From contig CABUPJ010000005.1 of NCBI GenBank assembly GCA_902493335.1, positions 15,294 to 79,293 on the forward strand: DNA of 64,000 nt, read 5' to 3'. This document shows positions 26,967-34,344 of the stretch, piece by piece. The translations under genes and the position numbers were made by a program. The notes beneath the pieces are model-generated. The model had not been told where the DNA came from. It saw only the letters and a program-made list of their open reading frames with translations, and did not search any database. This DNA comes from an uncultured Porphyromonadaceae bacterium (GTDB lineage: Bacteria > Bacteroidota > Bacteroidia > Bacteroidales > Muribaculaceae). Positions within the stretch are counted from its first letter, which is position 1; every line of letters begins with the position of its first letter.

Positions 26967-27967
26967 CTTTTCTTTTCTTTATATATGACGTTGAGCACGG
27001 TCTTGCCTACGGCCTCAAGCGACTCTTTGCTGATGTTGTCGAGATTGTCGTCGTGAGTGTGCCATGTAGGCGGGAAATTGAGCGTGTGGGGGTTCATGTT
27101 CTCGATGATGTTTGTCGTCGGTATGCCGGCTTCGGTAAGGAAGAGGTGATCGTCGACGACAGTGCCACCCACTTTATTTATAAACGTGCTGTCATAGCCG
27201 AGCATCCGGGCCTCGCTCCAGATTTTAACAGTGGCAGCCCGGGCGTTGAGGTGTGAGTTGTATTCGCGGTGGAACACGGCGTCTTTGCCTCCGACCATAT
27301 CAAGCAGAATACCGTAGGCCGGCTTGCGGTCGCCGATTTTGTACGGCATGTTTTTCACCCAGTACTGGGTGCCGAGACACCATGTGTCGTCGTTGCTCAT
27401 GAATCCGTCTGAATTGCCGTAGTCTTCGTCGTCGACAAACAGAATGTCGACGCCACATTCGGGCGCTTTCATGTCGAGGTTGCGGGCGATTTCAAGCAGG
27501 ACTCCCACGCCGCTTGCGCCGTCATTGGCGCCGAGAATCGGTTCCTGTCTGCGCTCGATGTTGCCCTCCATGTCTGCCCAGGGGCGGGTGTCCCAGTGTG
27601 CGACGAGAAGCACGCGGTTTGGAGCGGCGACGTTGTAGCGCGCCATTATATTTTTCATGTCGAGCTTGTCGCCGTTGAACGCTGTGACGACGCTCTCCTG
27701 GATTATTATTGTGTCGGGATTAAAAGATTTGAGTTTGTCGACAAGATAGTTGCCACAGGCTTTGTGGCCTTTGCTGTTGGGATTGCGGGGGCCGAACGCT
27801 ACCTGATCGGCGACAAAACGGTATGCGCTGTCGCTGTTGAATGATCCGAGTACGGTTGTCACCTGTCTCTCGGATTCGTTGCTGTCTTTATTGTCTGACG
27901 CTTTGCTTGAGCATGACATGGTTGTCGAAAGCGTCAATAATAATATGTAGGCTAAGCTCTTTTTCAT
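26963..27967 (-). CDS. Type II glutaminyl-peptide cyclotransferase, M28-fold lipoprotein
   Basis: A 334-residue lipoprotein (Cys19 in MSC). The M28 zinc-peptidase fold is clear: AHWDTRP, GANDGASG, FVDDEDYG and a C-terminal WHTHDDN. The pattern GTVVDDHLFLTEAGIP followed by PPTWHTHDDNLDNI resembles animal and Porphyromonas type II glutaminyl cyclases more than aminopeptidases. Such enzymes convert an N-terminal Gln to pyroglutamate in the periplasm, which fits the known Bacteroidetes bias for Gln after signal cleavage. The frame opens 62 codons earlier, but the ATG at 27967 begins the lipoprotein signal. A TAATTTTG box lies 5 bp before that ATG, and TAACTTTG lies near 28125. sufE follows with ATGA overlap. 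Confidence 0.82.
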   Translation of the reverse strand: MKKSLAYILLLTLSTTMSCSSKASDNKDSNESERQVTTVLGSFNSDSAYRFVADQVAFGPRNPNSKGHKACGNYLVDKLKSFNPDTIIIQESVVTAFNGDKLDMKNIMARYNVAAPNRVLLVAHWDTRPWADMEGNIERRQEPILGANDGASGVGVLLEIARNLDMKAPECGVDILFVDDEDYGNSDGFMSNDDTWCLGTQYWVKNMPYKIGDRKPAYGILLDMVGGKDAVFHREYNSHLNARAATVKIWSEARMLGYDSTFINKVGGTVVDDHLFLTEAGIPTTNIIENMNPHTLNFPPTWHTHDDNLDNISKESLEAVGKTVLNVIYKEKKR

Positions 27968-28283
27968 TCTGGCAAAATTATCTTTTAATGTGACAAATGT
28001 TATCATGCCCTTGGAGGGGGGCTGTATGTCACCAACCGTAGTCAGGTTGTGTGATAATGGCCGCGGAAAAACGGAGCGTGGGTCAGAGCCGCACTCCGGG
28101 TTTAAGAGGTCATTGCGCTGCAAAGTTACAAAAAAGTGACAGTTAAAGAACATATTATAGACAGAATCTGCGCTGTTTAACCTTGTTTAACAAATGGTTG
28201 GCTCTAATTTGATAATTCGCAGCCGGCTTTGACGGTTGCCGCAGTTTTTCGGCGATAGCGTCTTTTCTTTATTAAAAATTCAC

Positions 28284-28291
28284 TACCTTTG
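28284..28291 (+). promoter_or_regulatory. -7 box of metG; intergenic region 27968-28319
   Basis: TACCTTTG lies about 30 bp before the metG start. The 352-bp region between the divergent cyclase and metG genes also holds a minus-strand TAACTTTG near 28120-28127 and short GC-rich segments. I see no gene in it. Confidence 0.5.
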
Positions 28292-28319
28292 CGGTTTGAT
28301 AAACAGCACTAATAAGATT

Positions 28320-30362
28320 ATGAACAAAGAATATAAGCGCACACTCATCACTACGGCTCTTCCCTATGCCAACGGACCTGTCCATATCGGCCATCTCGCC
28401 GGTGTATATGTCCCCGCTGATATATATGCCCGCTATCTCCGTCTCAACGGACGCGAAGTCGCCCTCATCGGCGGCAGCGACGAGCACGGTGTGCCTATCA
28501 CGATAAAAGCGCGTGCCGAGGGTGTCACTCCCCAGGATATCGTCGACCGCTATCACAAGATAATCAAGGACTCTTTCGAGGAGCTGGGCATATCGTTCGA
28601 CGTCTACTCCCGCACGACGACCGACATCCATGACCGCACGGCCTCTGAATTCTTTACCCGTCTGCATGACAAGGGTGAGTTTGTCGAGAAGACCTCGATG
28701 CAGCTCTATGACGCCGAAGCCGGCCAGTTTCTTGCCGACCGCTATGTCACGGGCGAGTGTCCCCATTGTCATAATCCCCGGGCCTACGGCGACCAGTGTG
28801 AGGCCTGCGGCACATCGCTCAACGCCACGGATCTCATCAATCCCAAAAGTGCCATCACAGGCAATGTCCCCGTTCTGAAAGAGACACGTCACTGGTTTCT
28901 GCCCCTCGACCGCTGGCAGCAGCGTCTGACCGAGTGGATTCTCGAGGGTCACAAAGAGTGGAAGCCCAATGTATACGGCCAGTGCAAGTCATGGCTCGAT
29001 CTGGGCCTGCAGCCGCGCGCCGTCACCCGCGACCTCGACTGGGGCGTGAAGGTGCCTCTCGCAGAGGCCGACGGCAAAGTGCTGTATGTCTGGTTTGACG
29101 CCCCGATCGGCTATATATCGAACACAAAAGAGCTTTATCCCGAGTCGTGGGAGAAGTGGTGGAAAGACCCCGAGACCCGCATCATCAACTTCATCGGCAA
29201 AGACAACATCGTCTTCCACTGCATTGTCTTCCCTGCCATGCTGATGGCTTACGGCGACAACTTCCAGTTGCCCGACAACGTGCCGGCCAACGAATTCCTC
29301 AACCTCGAGGGCGACAAGATCTCGACCTCGCGCAACTGGGCCGTCTGGCTTCACGAATACCTCCGCGACTTCCCCGGCAAACAGGATGTGCTGCGCTATG
29401 TCCTCACGGCCAACGCTCCCGAGACAAAAGACAACGACTTCACCTGGCGCGAGTTCCAGACCCGCAATAACAGCGAGCTTGTAGCCATCCTCGGCAACTT
29501 TGTCAACCGTGTCACTGTGCTGACCCACAAATATTTCGACGGCGTCGTTCCAGCTCCGGGCAAGCTTGATGCTGTCGACGAGGCTCTCTTCGCCGACATC
29601 GACGCACTCAAGAAGTCGCTGTCTGAGAACATCGAGACATTCCACTTCCGCGACGCTCTGCGCGACGCGATGTCTATAGCCCGCGCCGGCAACAAGTATC
29701 TTCAGGAGACTGAGCCCTGGAAGCTTGCCAAGACCGATATGCCGCGTGTGGCGACGATACTTTACTGTGCCCTGCAGGTGTGCGCCGACATCGCAGTGGC
29801 TTTCGAACCGTTCACGCCGTTCATGAGCCGCCGTCTGGCCGACGCTCTCGGTCTGGGAACCCTCTCGTGGACAGAACTCGGTGCCCGTGACGCAGTCAAG
29901 GCCGGCGTGACAATCGGCAAACCCGAACTGCTCTTCGAGAAAATCGAGGACGATGTCATCGACGGTCAGATCAAGCGCCTCGAGGACATCAAGCGCGCCA
30001 ACACACTCAAGGCTTTCACTCCCGACGAAGTGGCCGAACCGACCGATTTCGATACTTTCATGAAGCTCGACATACGTGTCGGCACAGTCATCGAGTGCTC
30101 TAAGGTCAAGAAATCGAAAAAACTCCTGCAATTCCTTATCGACGACGGCATCGGCCGCCGCACGATTCTGTCGGGTATAGCCGAACACTATCAGCCCGAA
30201 GAGCTTGTCGGCCGTCAGGTATGTTTCGTCGCCAACTTCCCTCCGCGTCAGATGATGGGTCTGACATCAGAGGGCATGATACTCTCGGCTGAGAACGCCG
30301 ACGGCTCGCTCTCGGTCATCTCGCCGTCACGACCGGTAGTCAACGGCGCCAAAGTGAAATAA
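28320..30362 (+). CDS. metG: Methionyl-tRNA synthetase with C-terminal tRNA-binding domain
   Basis: A 680-residue class I synthetase. HIGH motif PVHIGHL lies near residue 25, a zinc-binding knuckle CPHC...CEAC follows near 148-165, and the KMSKS equivalent is KISTS in GDKISTSRNW. The last 105 residues (MKLDIRVGTVIEC onward) are an EMAPII/Trbp111-like domain used for dimerisation and tRNA binding. It charges initiator and elongator tRNA-Met. The frame is open 28 codons upstream, but ATG at 28320 is the family start (MNKEYKRTLITTALPY). ansA follows 32 bp downstream, probably in the same transcript. Confidence 0.96.
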   Translation: MNKEYKRTLITTALPYANGPVHIGHLAGVYVPADIYARYLRLNGREVALIGGSDEHGVPITIKARAEGVTPQDIVDRYHKIIKDSFEELGISFDVYSRTTTDIHDRTASEFFTRLHDKGEFVEKTSMQLYDAEAGQFLADRYVTGECPHCHNPRAYGDQCEACGTSLNATDLINPKSAITGNVPVLKETRHWFLPLDRWQQRLTEWILEGHKEWKPNVYGQCKSWLDLGLQPRAVTRDLDWGVKVPLAEADGKVLYVWFDAPIGYISNTKELYPESWEKWWKDPETRIINFIGKDNIVFHCIVFPAMLMAYGDNFQLPDNVPANEFLNLEGDKISTSRNWAVWLHEYLRDFPGKQDVLRYVLTANAPETKDNDFTWREFQTRNNSELVAILGNFVNRVTVLTHKYFDGVVPAPGKLDAVDEALFADIDALKKSLSENIETFHFRDALRDAMSIARAGNKYLQETEPWKLAKTDMPRVATILYCALQVCADIAVAFEPFTPFMSRRLADALGLGTLSWTELGARDAVKAGVTIGKPELLFEKIEDDVIDGQIKRLEDIKRANTLKAFTPDEVAEPTDFDTFMKLDIRVGTVIECSKVKKSKKLLQFLIDDGIGRRTILSGIAEHYQPEELVGRQVCFVANFPPRQMMGLTSEGMILSAENADGSLSVISPSRPVVNGAKVK

Positions 30363-30394
30363 ATTATAGTTGTTTAACTGACAGTTCTGTAGTG

Positions 30395-31423
30395 ATGAAC
30401 CCTCGTATCCTCATAGTCTACACCGGCGGTACGATCGGCATGATCGAAGACCCCGTCACAAAGGCTCTGAAGCCTTTCGACTTCTCACATCTGATGGAGA
30501 ATGTGCCGAAAGTCAAGATGCTTGACTATAAGATTGACAACATACAGTTCCAGCCGCCGATCGACTCGAGCGACATGAGTCCTGCCCACTGGCAGGATAT
30601 CGCCCGCAGCATAGCCGATAACTATGACGACTACGACGGTTTTGTCGTGCTCCACGGCACCGACACGATGGCTTACACGGCCTCAGCGCTGTCATTCATG
30701 CTCGACGGTCTTGACAAACCTGTCATCATCACCGGTTCGCAGCTACCCATCGGCGAGGTGCGTACCGACGGTGAGGAAAATCTCATCACGGCCCTGCAGA
30801 TAGCCGCCGCCACAGACACAGACGGCCGGCCGATGGTGCGTGAGGTGGCGATACTCTTCGAGAACTATCTGTGGCGTGGCAACCGTTCGACCAAACGAAG
30901 CGCCGACAACTTCAACGCGTTCAAGAGCAACAACTATCCGCAGCTCGCCAAAATTGGTCTGGGAATCCACTTCGACACCGACGCCCTGATGCGCCGCAAT
31001 GTCGAGAAATCGCTCAGACCGCACTATGATCTCGATACGTCGGTCATGGTCATCGACCTCTATCCCGGCCTCAACGAACGCCTGCTGCGCCACATGCTCG
31101 CAGCCCCCGGCATAAAGGGCATAGTGCTGCGCACATACGGCACGGGCAACGCGCCTACCTCGTCGTGGTTCATCGAGGCCATACGCGAGGTCATTAACCG
31201 CGGCGTCATCGTCCTCAATGTGACACAGTGTGTCAACGGCGGGGTCAATACCCGCTATCTCGCAGGCGACATGCTTGCTGCCGCAGGCGTCATTTCGGGC
31301 TACGATCTCACGTTCGAGGCTGCGATAACGAAGATGATGTTTCTCTTCGGCCTCGGCATAAGTTCCGGCGAAATCAAGAAACAGCTGTGTATGTCGCTCG
31401 CAGGGGAAATGACATTGACGTGA
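30395..31423 (+). CDS. ansA: Type I (cytoplasmic) L-asparaginase
   Basis: A 342-residue enzyme without a signal peptide. The two catalytic threonines are in YTGGTIGM near the N-terminus and HGTDTMAYTASAL near residue 90. This is the layout of type I bacterial asparaginases, which hydrolyse asparagine to aspartate and ammonia inside the cell. A GTG lies directly before the ATG at 30395; the ATG is preferred. The stop overlaps the ATG of the next small gene (TGATG, 31421-31425), so that gene is coupled to it, and metG lies just upstream. Confidence 0.93.
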   Translation: MNPRILIVYTGGTIGMIEDPVTKALKPFDFSHLMENVPKVKMLDYKIDNIQFQPPIDSSDMSPAHWQDIARSIADNYDDYDGFVVLHGTDTMAYTASALSFMLDGLDKPVIITGSQLPIGEVRTDGEENLITALQIAAATDTDGRPMVREVAILFENYLWRGNRSTKRSADNFNAFKSNNYPQLAKIGLGIHFDTDALMRRNVEKSLRPHYDLDTSVMVIDLYPGLNERLLRHMLAAPGIKGIVLRTYGTGNAPTSSWFIEAIREVINRGVIVLNVTQCVNGGVNTRYLAGDMLAAAGVISGYDLTFEAAITKMMFLFGLGISSGEIKKQLCMSLAGEMTLT

Positions 31424-31758
31424 TGAGAGTCAGAGCTGTCATATTAATGATTGCAGTTGTCCTAGCGACGCTCGCTCCGGCATCGGTTCAGGCTGCACCT
31501 CCCGACTGGGTGCGCGTCGAGAGTGCTGCGCCGGGAATGAACGTCGACATCACGCGTCCAGAGCAGGTCGAGGTCACCGTCAGCGACGGCACGGTTTATC
31601 TCTATACCGCGACCGAGACCACCGTAAAAATCTTCACCATTCTCGGTCAGCAGATTACCGCTAAAAAACTCACCCCCGGCGTCTGGAGTTTCAAACTCAG
31701 CGCCCGCGGCATCTACATCCTCAAAGCCGGCCCCGTCACCAAGCGCCTCAGTGTGTGA
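31423..31758 (+). CDS. Small secreted protein made mostly of a T9SS-type C-terminal domain
   Basis: A 111-residue protein with a signal peptide (cleavage probably after VQA). Residues about 60-111 (TVKIFTILGQQ, then GVWSFKLSARGIYILKAG) resemble the type A sorting domain that targets cargo to the type IX secretion system. Only about 35 residues precede it, so there is almost no passenger. It may be a reduced cargo protein or a domain relic. It starts within the stop of ansA. The last 74 bp of this gene before its final codons recur at 33947-34020, after the ATPase cassette. Confidence 0.72.
   Translation: MRVRAVILMIAVVLATLAPASVQAAPPDWVRVESAAPGMNVDITRPEQVEVTVSDGTVYLYTATETTVKIFTILGQQITAKKLTPGVWSFKLSARGIYILKAGPVTKRLSV
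31675..31748 (+). repeat. 74-bp direct repeat, resident copy in the gene 3' end
   Basis: Matches 33947-34020 with a single mismatch (C at 31737, T at 34009). It encodes the PGVWSF...TKRL part of the sorting domain. Similarity weakens over about 6 bp to the left and stops sharply to the right. Confidence 0.9.
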
Positions 31759-31782
31759 GAGGAGAGAGTATGGAAGTTTAGT

Positions 31783-32667
31783 CTATTCAGCTGAATTCTG
31801 TAGCCAAAGACGGAAAAGCGGGTCTTTGATATAATAAACTGTTTTTTTCTTTATCGAGTCGTCGATATTTATAATCCCTGACCTTTTAAGCGCTTTAAGG
31901 TATGCGGTCAAAATATTGGTCGGTAAACCTGTCAACTCCCTAATCTCGGGGATTTTCATACCTGTTGCTTCTATTGCTAAAGAGTTTACGATATTTTGGG
32001 AATAATCGGGTAAGCTTCGATATGTGTTATTATATCTGCCTGAAAATAATGCGACCAGTCTGTTTAAGTCTTTGCTTTGTAAAGCATTTGATTTGACGAT
32101 ATAATAGGCTGTTATGACAGAGCTTATCGTGCGCGGCAAGTAATTTAATAAACCGATAATGCGATTCAACGTGCTGCCGTTTAATATTTTAGATAGCTCA
32201 TTGTCGGCAAGGGAGTTGATATAGATAGTTTTCAAACCCTCGAAAAACGGTGCTTTATATTCAGAAATCGCAGGGAGAACTTTACTCGCAGTAGAAACCA
32301 ACATAGGAGCACTTTCATCATATAAGAATCGCCTTAACTTGTATTGCTCGTCGTAGTTACACCTTGTTAAGTAGAAGTCAATGTCGTCTATAAACAAGAC
32401 GGTGTTGCTCGGGACACTAACTGAGGTGACGATATCGTCTGTGCTGAAGATTCGGCGGCCGTCAATCCATACACGGTGTTTATCTGGGCATGATTCATAG
32501 AGACGCCTGAGCAAAGTGGTTTTGCCGGCGCCTTCATTGCCGATTATCATTATGGGTTGTGGTATACGGCCTTCGCCGAATCTGCTTATTTCTGAATGAA
32601 CAGCTTCGAAAACATCCTCATTGACAACTAATTCGGGAATGGCATCAAAATACTTTGAGAGTTCCAT
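31783..32667 (-). CDS. P-loop ATPase B of the cassette, with winged-helix C-terminus
   Basis: A 294-residue protein. Walker A is GNEGAGKTT (43-51) and Walker B LFIDDID (91-97); a sensor-like STAS follows near 125. Residues about 238-266 (PEIRELTGLPTNILTAYLKA) look like a winged helix, and the end reads DPLFRLWLQ, a phrase common at the C-terminus of bacterial archaeal-type ATPases. I see no nuclease motif. Its ATG overlaps the stop of ATPase A (TAATG), so the two are made together, probably as partners. The function is unknown. Codon use is AT-rich against its neighbours, which suggests transfer. Confidence 0.82.
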   Translation of the reverse strand: MELSKYFDAIPELVVNEDVFEAVHSEISRFGEGRIPQPIMIIGNEGAGKTTLLRRLYESCPDKHRVWIDGRRIFSTDDIVTSVSVPSNTVLFIDDIDFYLTRCNYDEQYKLRRFLYDESAPMLVSTASKVLPAISEYKAPFFEGLKTIYINSLADNELSKILNGSTLNRIIGLLNYLPRTISSVITAYYIVKSNALQSKDLNRLVALFSGRYNNTYRSLPDYSQNIVNSLAIEATGMKIPEIRELTGLPTNILTAYLKALKRSGIINIDDSIKKKTVYYIKDPLFRLWLQNSAE

Positions 32668-33830
32668 TATTCGACAAAATTATAATACCACCACTTTTTT
32701 AATAAAGGCGAGCGAAACCGTCTTATTCCTTCTTTAGTACGCATTACATAGCCATCGTGTTCTATCATATTTAGTATAGTACTCAGGTCTTTATCCCTTT
32801 TTATTGGGTTATCTTCAGAATAAAGGGCGTAAATGTTCAGTAGCTGTTCTCTCGACAAACCGTCGTAGGCTTGGCAGAGTCCTTTGAGCAGCAGACGGGT
32901 TCCGTCTTCCAAACCGCTGTATTCCGATAGCCTTTCAGACCAAGTACTGAGGTCTTCTGCGTGAGCGAGTTTATCAAATGCTGACTCAATCATTTGCTGA
33001 GTGACGCCATTTTTAGCACCCGGATGATTTTTAATGTTTGTGAATAGTAGCTGGATGAAATATGGTATATGCCACTCAATCTTATCTAAAAGATATGTTG
33101 TCATTTGTTCGCTAAAGGGTACGCCCTCTGATTCTGCCAGAGCGTTTATCAGTCCTGAGGCTTCGTCATACGATAAAGCGTCGAAATCAAATGAGATAAG
33201 ATCGTTGATAGTCATCGATAGATTTCTCATTCGGGTAAAATTATGAAGTCCGACCGAGCCGCAGAAGACCCATCTAATCTTACTACCGGTCACTTGTCGC
33301 AGACTTCTGAACCAGTTCAAGAAAAAAGCGGCATCCTTATGGCTGTCGTCGTTCTTGTCAAGGACACTCAAGAATAATGTTAGTTCGTCTATGACAATCA
33401 GCGAGTCTTTGTTGTGATTGATTACTTGAGCTAACGAAGTATAAAGGTCTTTGGAAATTTCTTGATGCGAAAAATTAAATTCGACCGGGCCGATACTTTT
33501 TATTCCTTCGAAAATACGATTGACAAAGCTTCCGGCAACGTTTACCGCCTCGGTCCAAAGCCCCGATTTATCAAACTGATTGATAAGAATTTGTAGGAAT
33601 TCGTCTTTTGTACGTACACCTTCAAGGTCGATATATGCGCAGTTCCAACCGAGTTCTTTTTTATCGGCAATGAGGCGTTTTGCAAACGATGATTTGCCGA
33701 TGCGTCTCGGGGCTGATAGCACGAGTGAATGATTAGAGTCGAGATATTCGTGTGCTCGCGATAGTTCTTCGACTCTGCCAAAAAAGTCATCTCCGGTTAC
33801 AGGAGGGCCGACTCGGTTTGATATTGCCAT
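32667..33830 (-). CDS. P-loop ATPase A of the cassette
   Basis: A 387-residue protein. It starts MAISNRVGPPVTGDDFFGR, an opening typical of archaeal-type ATPases, with Walker A APRRIGKSS (40-48), Walker B SLIVIDEL (143-150) and a sensor segment WVFCGSVGLH (187-196). The C-terminal third (about 300-387) resembles a winged helix ending RFRSPLLKKWWYYNF. It lacks the PD-(D/E)XK tail of the ATPase at 13532. It is first in a two-gene operon whose promoter is covered by a palindrome. A defence, stress or plasmid-like role is possible, but nothing in the sequence fixes it. Confidence 0.82.
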   Translation of the reverse strand: MAISNRVGPPVTGDDFFGRVEELSRAHEYLDSNHSLVLSAPRRIGKSSFAKRLIADKKELGWNCAYIDLEGVRTKDEFLQILINQFDKSGLWTEAVNVAGSFVNRIFEGIKSIGPVEFNFSHQEISKDLYTSLAQVINHNKDSLIVIDELTLFLSVLDKNDDSHKDAAFFLNWFRSLRQVTGSKIRWVFCGSVGLHNFTRMRNLSMTINDLISFDFDALSYDEASGLINALAESEGVPFSEQMTTYLLDKIEWHIPYFIQLLFTNIKNHPGAKNGVTQQMIESAFDKLAHAEDLSTWSERLSEYSGLEDGTRLLLKGLCQAYDGLSREQLLNIYALYSEDNPIKRDKDLSTILNMIEHDGYVMRTKEGIRRFRSPLLKKWWYYNFVE

Positions 33831-33851
33831 GGTCTATGAAATTAGTGTCTG

Positions 33852-33896
33852 CAAACATACATAAAAATATTTATACATAAAAATTTTTATGTATAA
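33852..33896 (-). promoter_or_regulatory. Promoter and palindromic operator of the ATPase pair
   Basis: On the minus strand the -7 box TATGTTTG is at 33852-33859. A perfect 26-bp palindrome with half TTATACATAAAAA (33871-33896) covers the expected -33 position. A third half-site ATACATAAAAAT lies at 33857-33868, over the -7 box, in direct orientation and 16 bp from the matching half-site at 33873-33884. This fits a repressor site that could shut the promoter. Confidence 0.72.
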
Positions 33897-33946
33897 GTGC
33901 TTTTATTTTTGCGCTAATTTGCTTTTTGTTCTTGATTGGGCTAACT

Positions 33947-34020
33947 CCCGGCGTCTGGAGTTTCAAACTCAGCGCCCGCGGCATCTACATCCTCAAAGCC
34001 GGCCCCGTTACCAAGCGCCT
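33947..34020 (+). repeat. 74-bp direct repeat, distal copy
   Basis: One mismatch against 31675-31748. It carries no upstream part of the gene, so it is a gene-end fragment; its frame runs on to a stop near 34078 without a start. Confidence 0.9.
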
Positions 34021-34140
34021 TCGCGATCGTAGCTCGTTTGTGTCCTTATGTCTTATGTCCTTATTTACACAATCATGATTGTGAATTGTGCGTTGTCTGA
34101 ACTTTTTTCCCGCGGCGACGTTTTAATAGCAAAGAAGGTT

Positions 34141-34296
34141 AATATCAATGCCTCTGTGAGTCAGTCGTCGGGATAGAAATCCCCGCACAGCGGATGAAAT
34201 CGCCGCCGGACGCTCTCTCCTCTATCGTTCAAGAGGCTGATTATATGACACTACGACCCGGACATTGAGCGCTCGATGCCCGGGTCGCCTGTTTTT
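34141..34296 (+). ncRNA. Candidate structured RNA ending in a terminator
   Basis: GCCTCT (34150-34155) can pair with AGAGGC (34232-34237); inside, GGGAT (34170-34174) pairs with ATCCC (34179-34183). The 3' end is a strong terminator: CGACCCGG (34254-34261) with CCGGGTCG (34280-34287), an inner GAGCGCTC palindrome and five Ts (34292-34296). Before the ATPase insertion this would have lain just after the ansA operon. It may be that operon's 3' region, an RNA gene, or both. No clear promoter is visible. The rest of 33831-34344 holds the operator, the repeat and the next promoter. Confidence 0.4.
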
Positions 34297-34325
34297 GGCA
34301 GTCAACGATTTTTTATGTAACTTTG
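34294..34325 (+). promoter_or_regulatory. Promoter of the 553-residue membrane protein gene
   Basis: TTTG (34294-34297) and TAACTTTG (34318-34325) are 20 bp apart, a full consensus match. The -33 box overlaps the T run of the upstream terminator. Confidence 0.7.
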
Positions 34326-34344
34326 GACATTATTATAAGAGACG

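Larger units (their letters stand above)
31749..33946. mobile_element. Two-ATPase cassette between 74-bp direct repeats
   Basis: A 2.2-kb AT-rich segment holding only two overlapping ATPase genes and their palindromic promoter. It lies exactly between a gene 3' end and a near-identical copy of that 3' end. This is the geometry left by an integrating element or by a duplication-mediated insertion. No recombinase, transposase or terminal inverted repeat is seen, so the mechanism is unknown. Confidence 0.6.
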
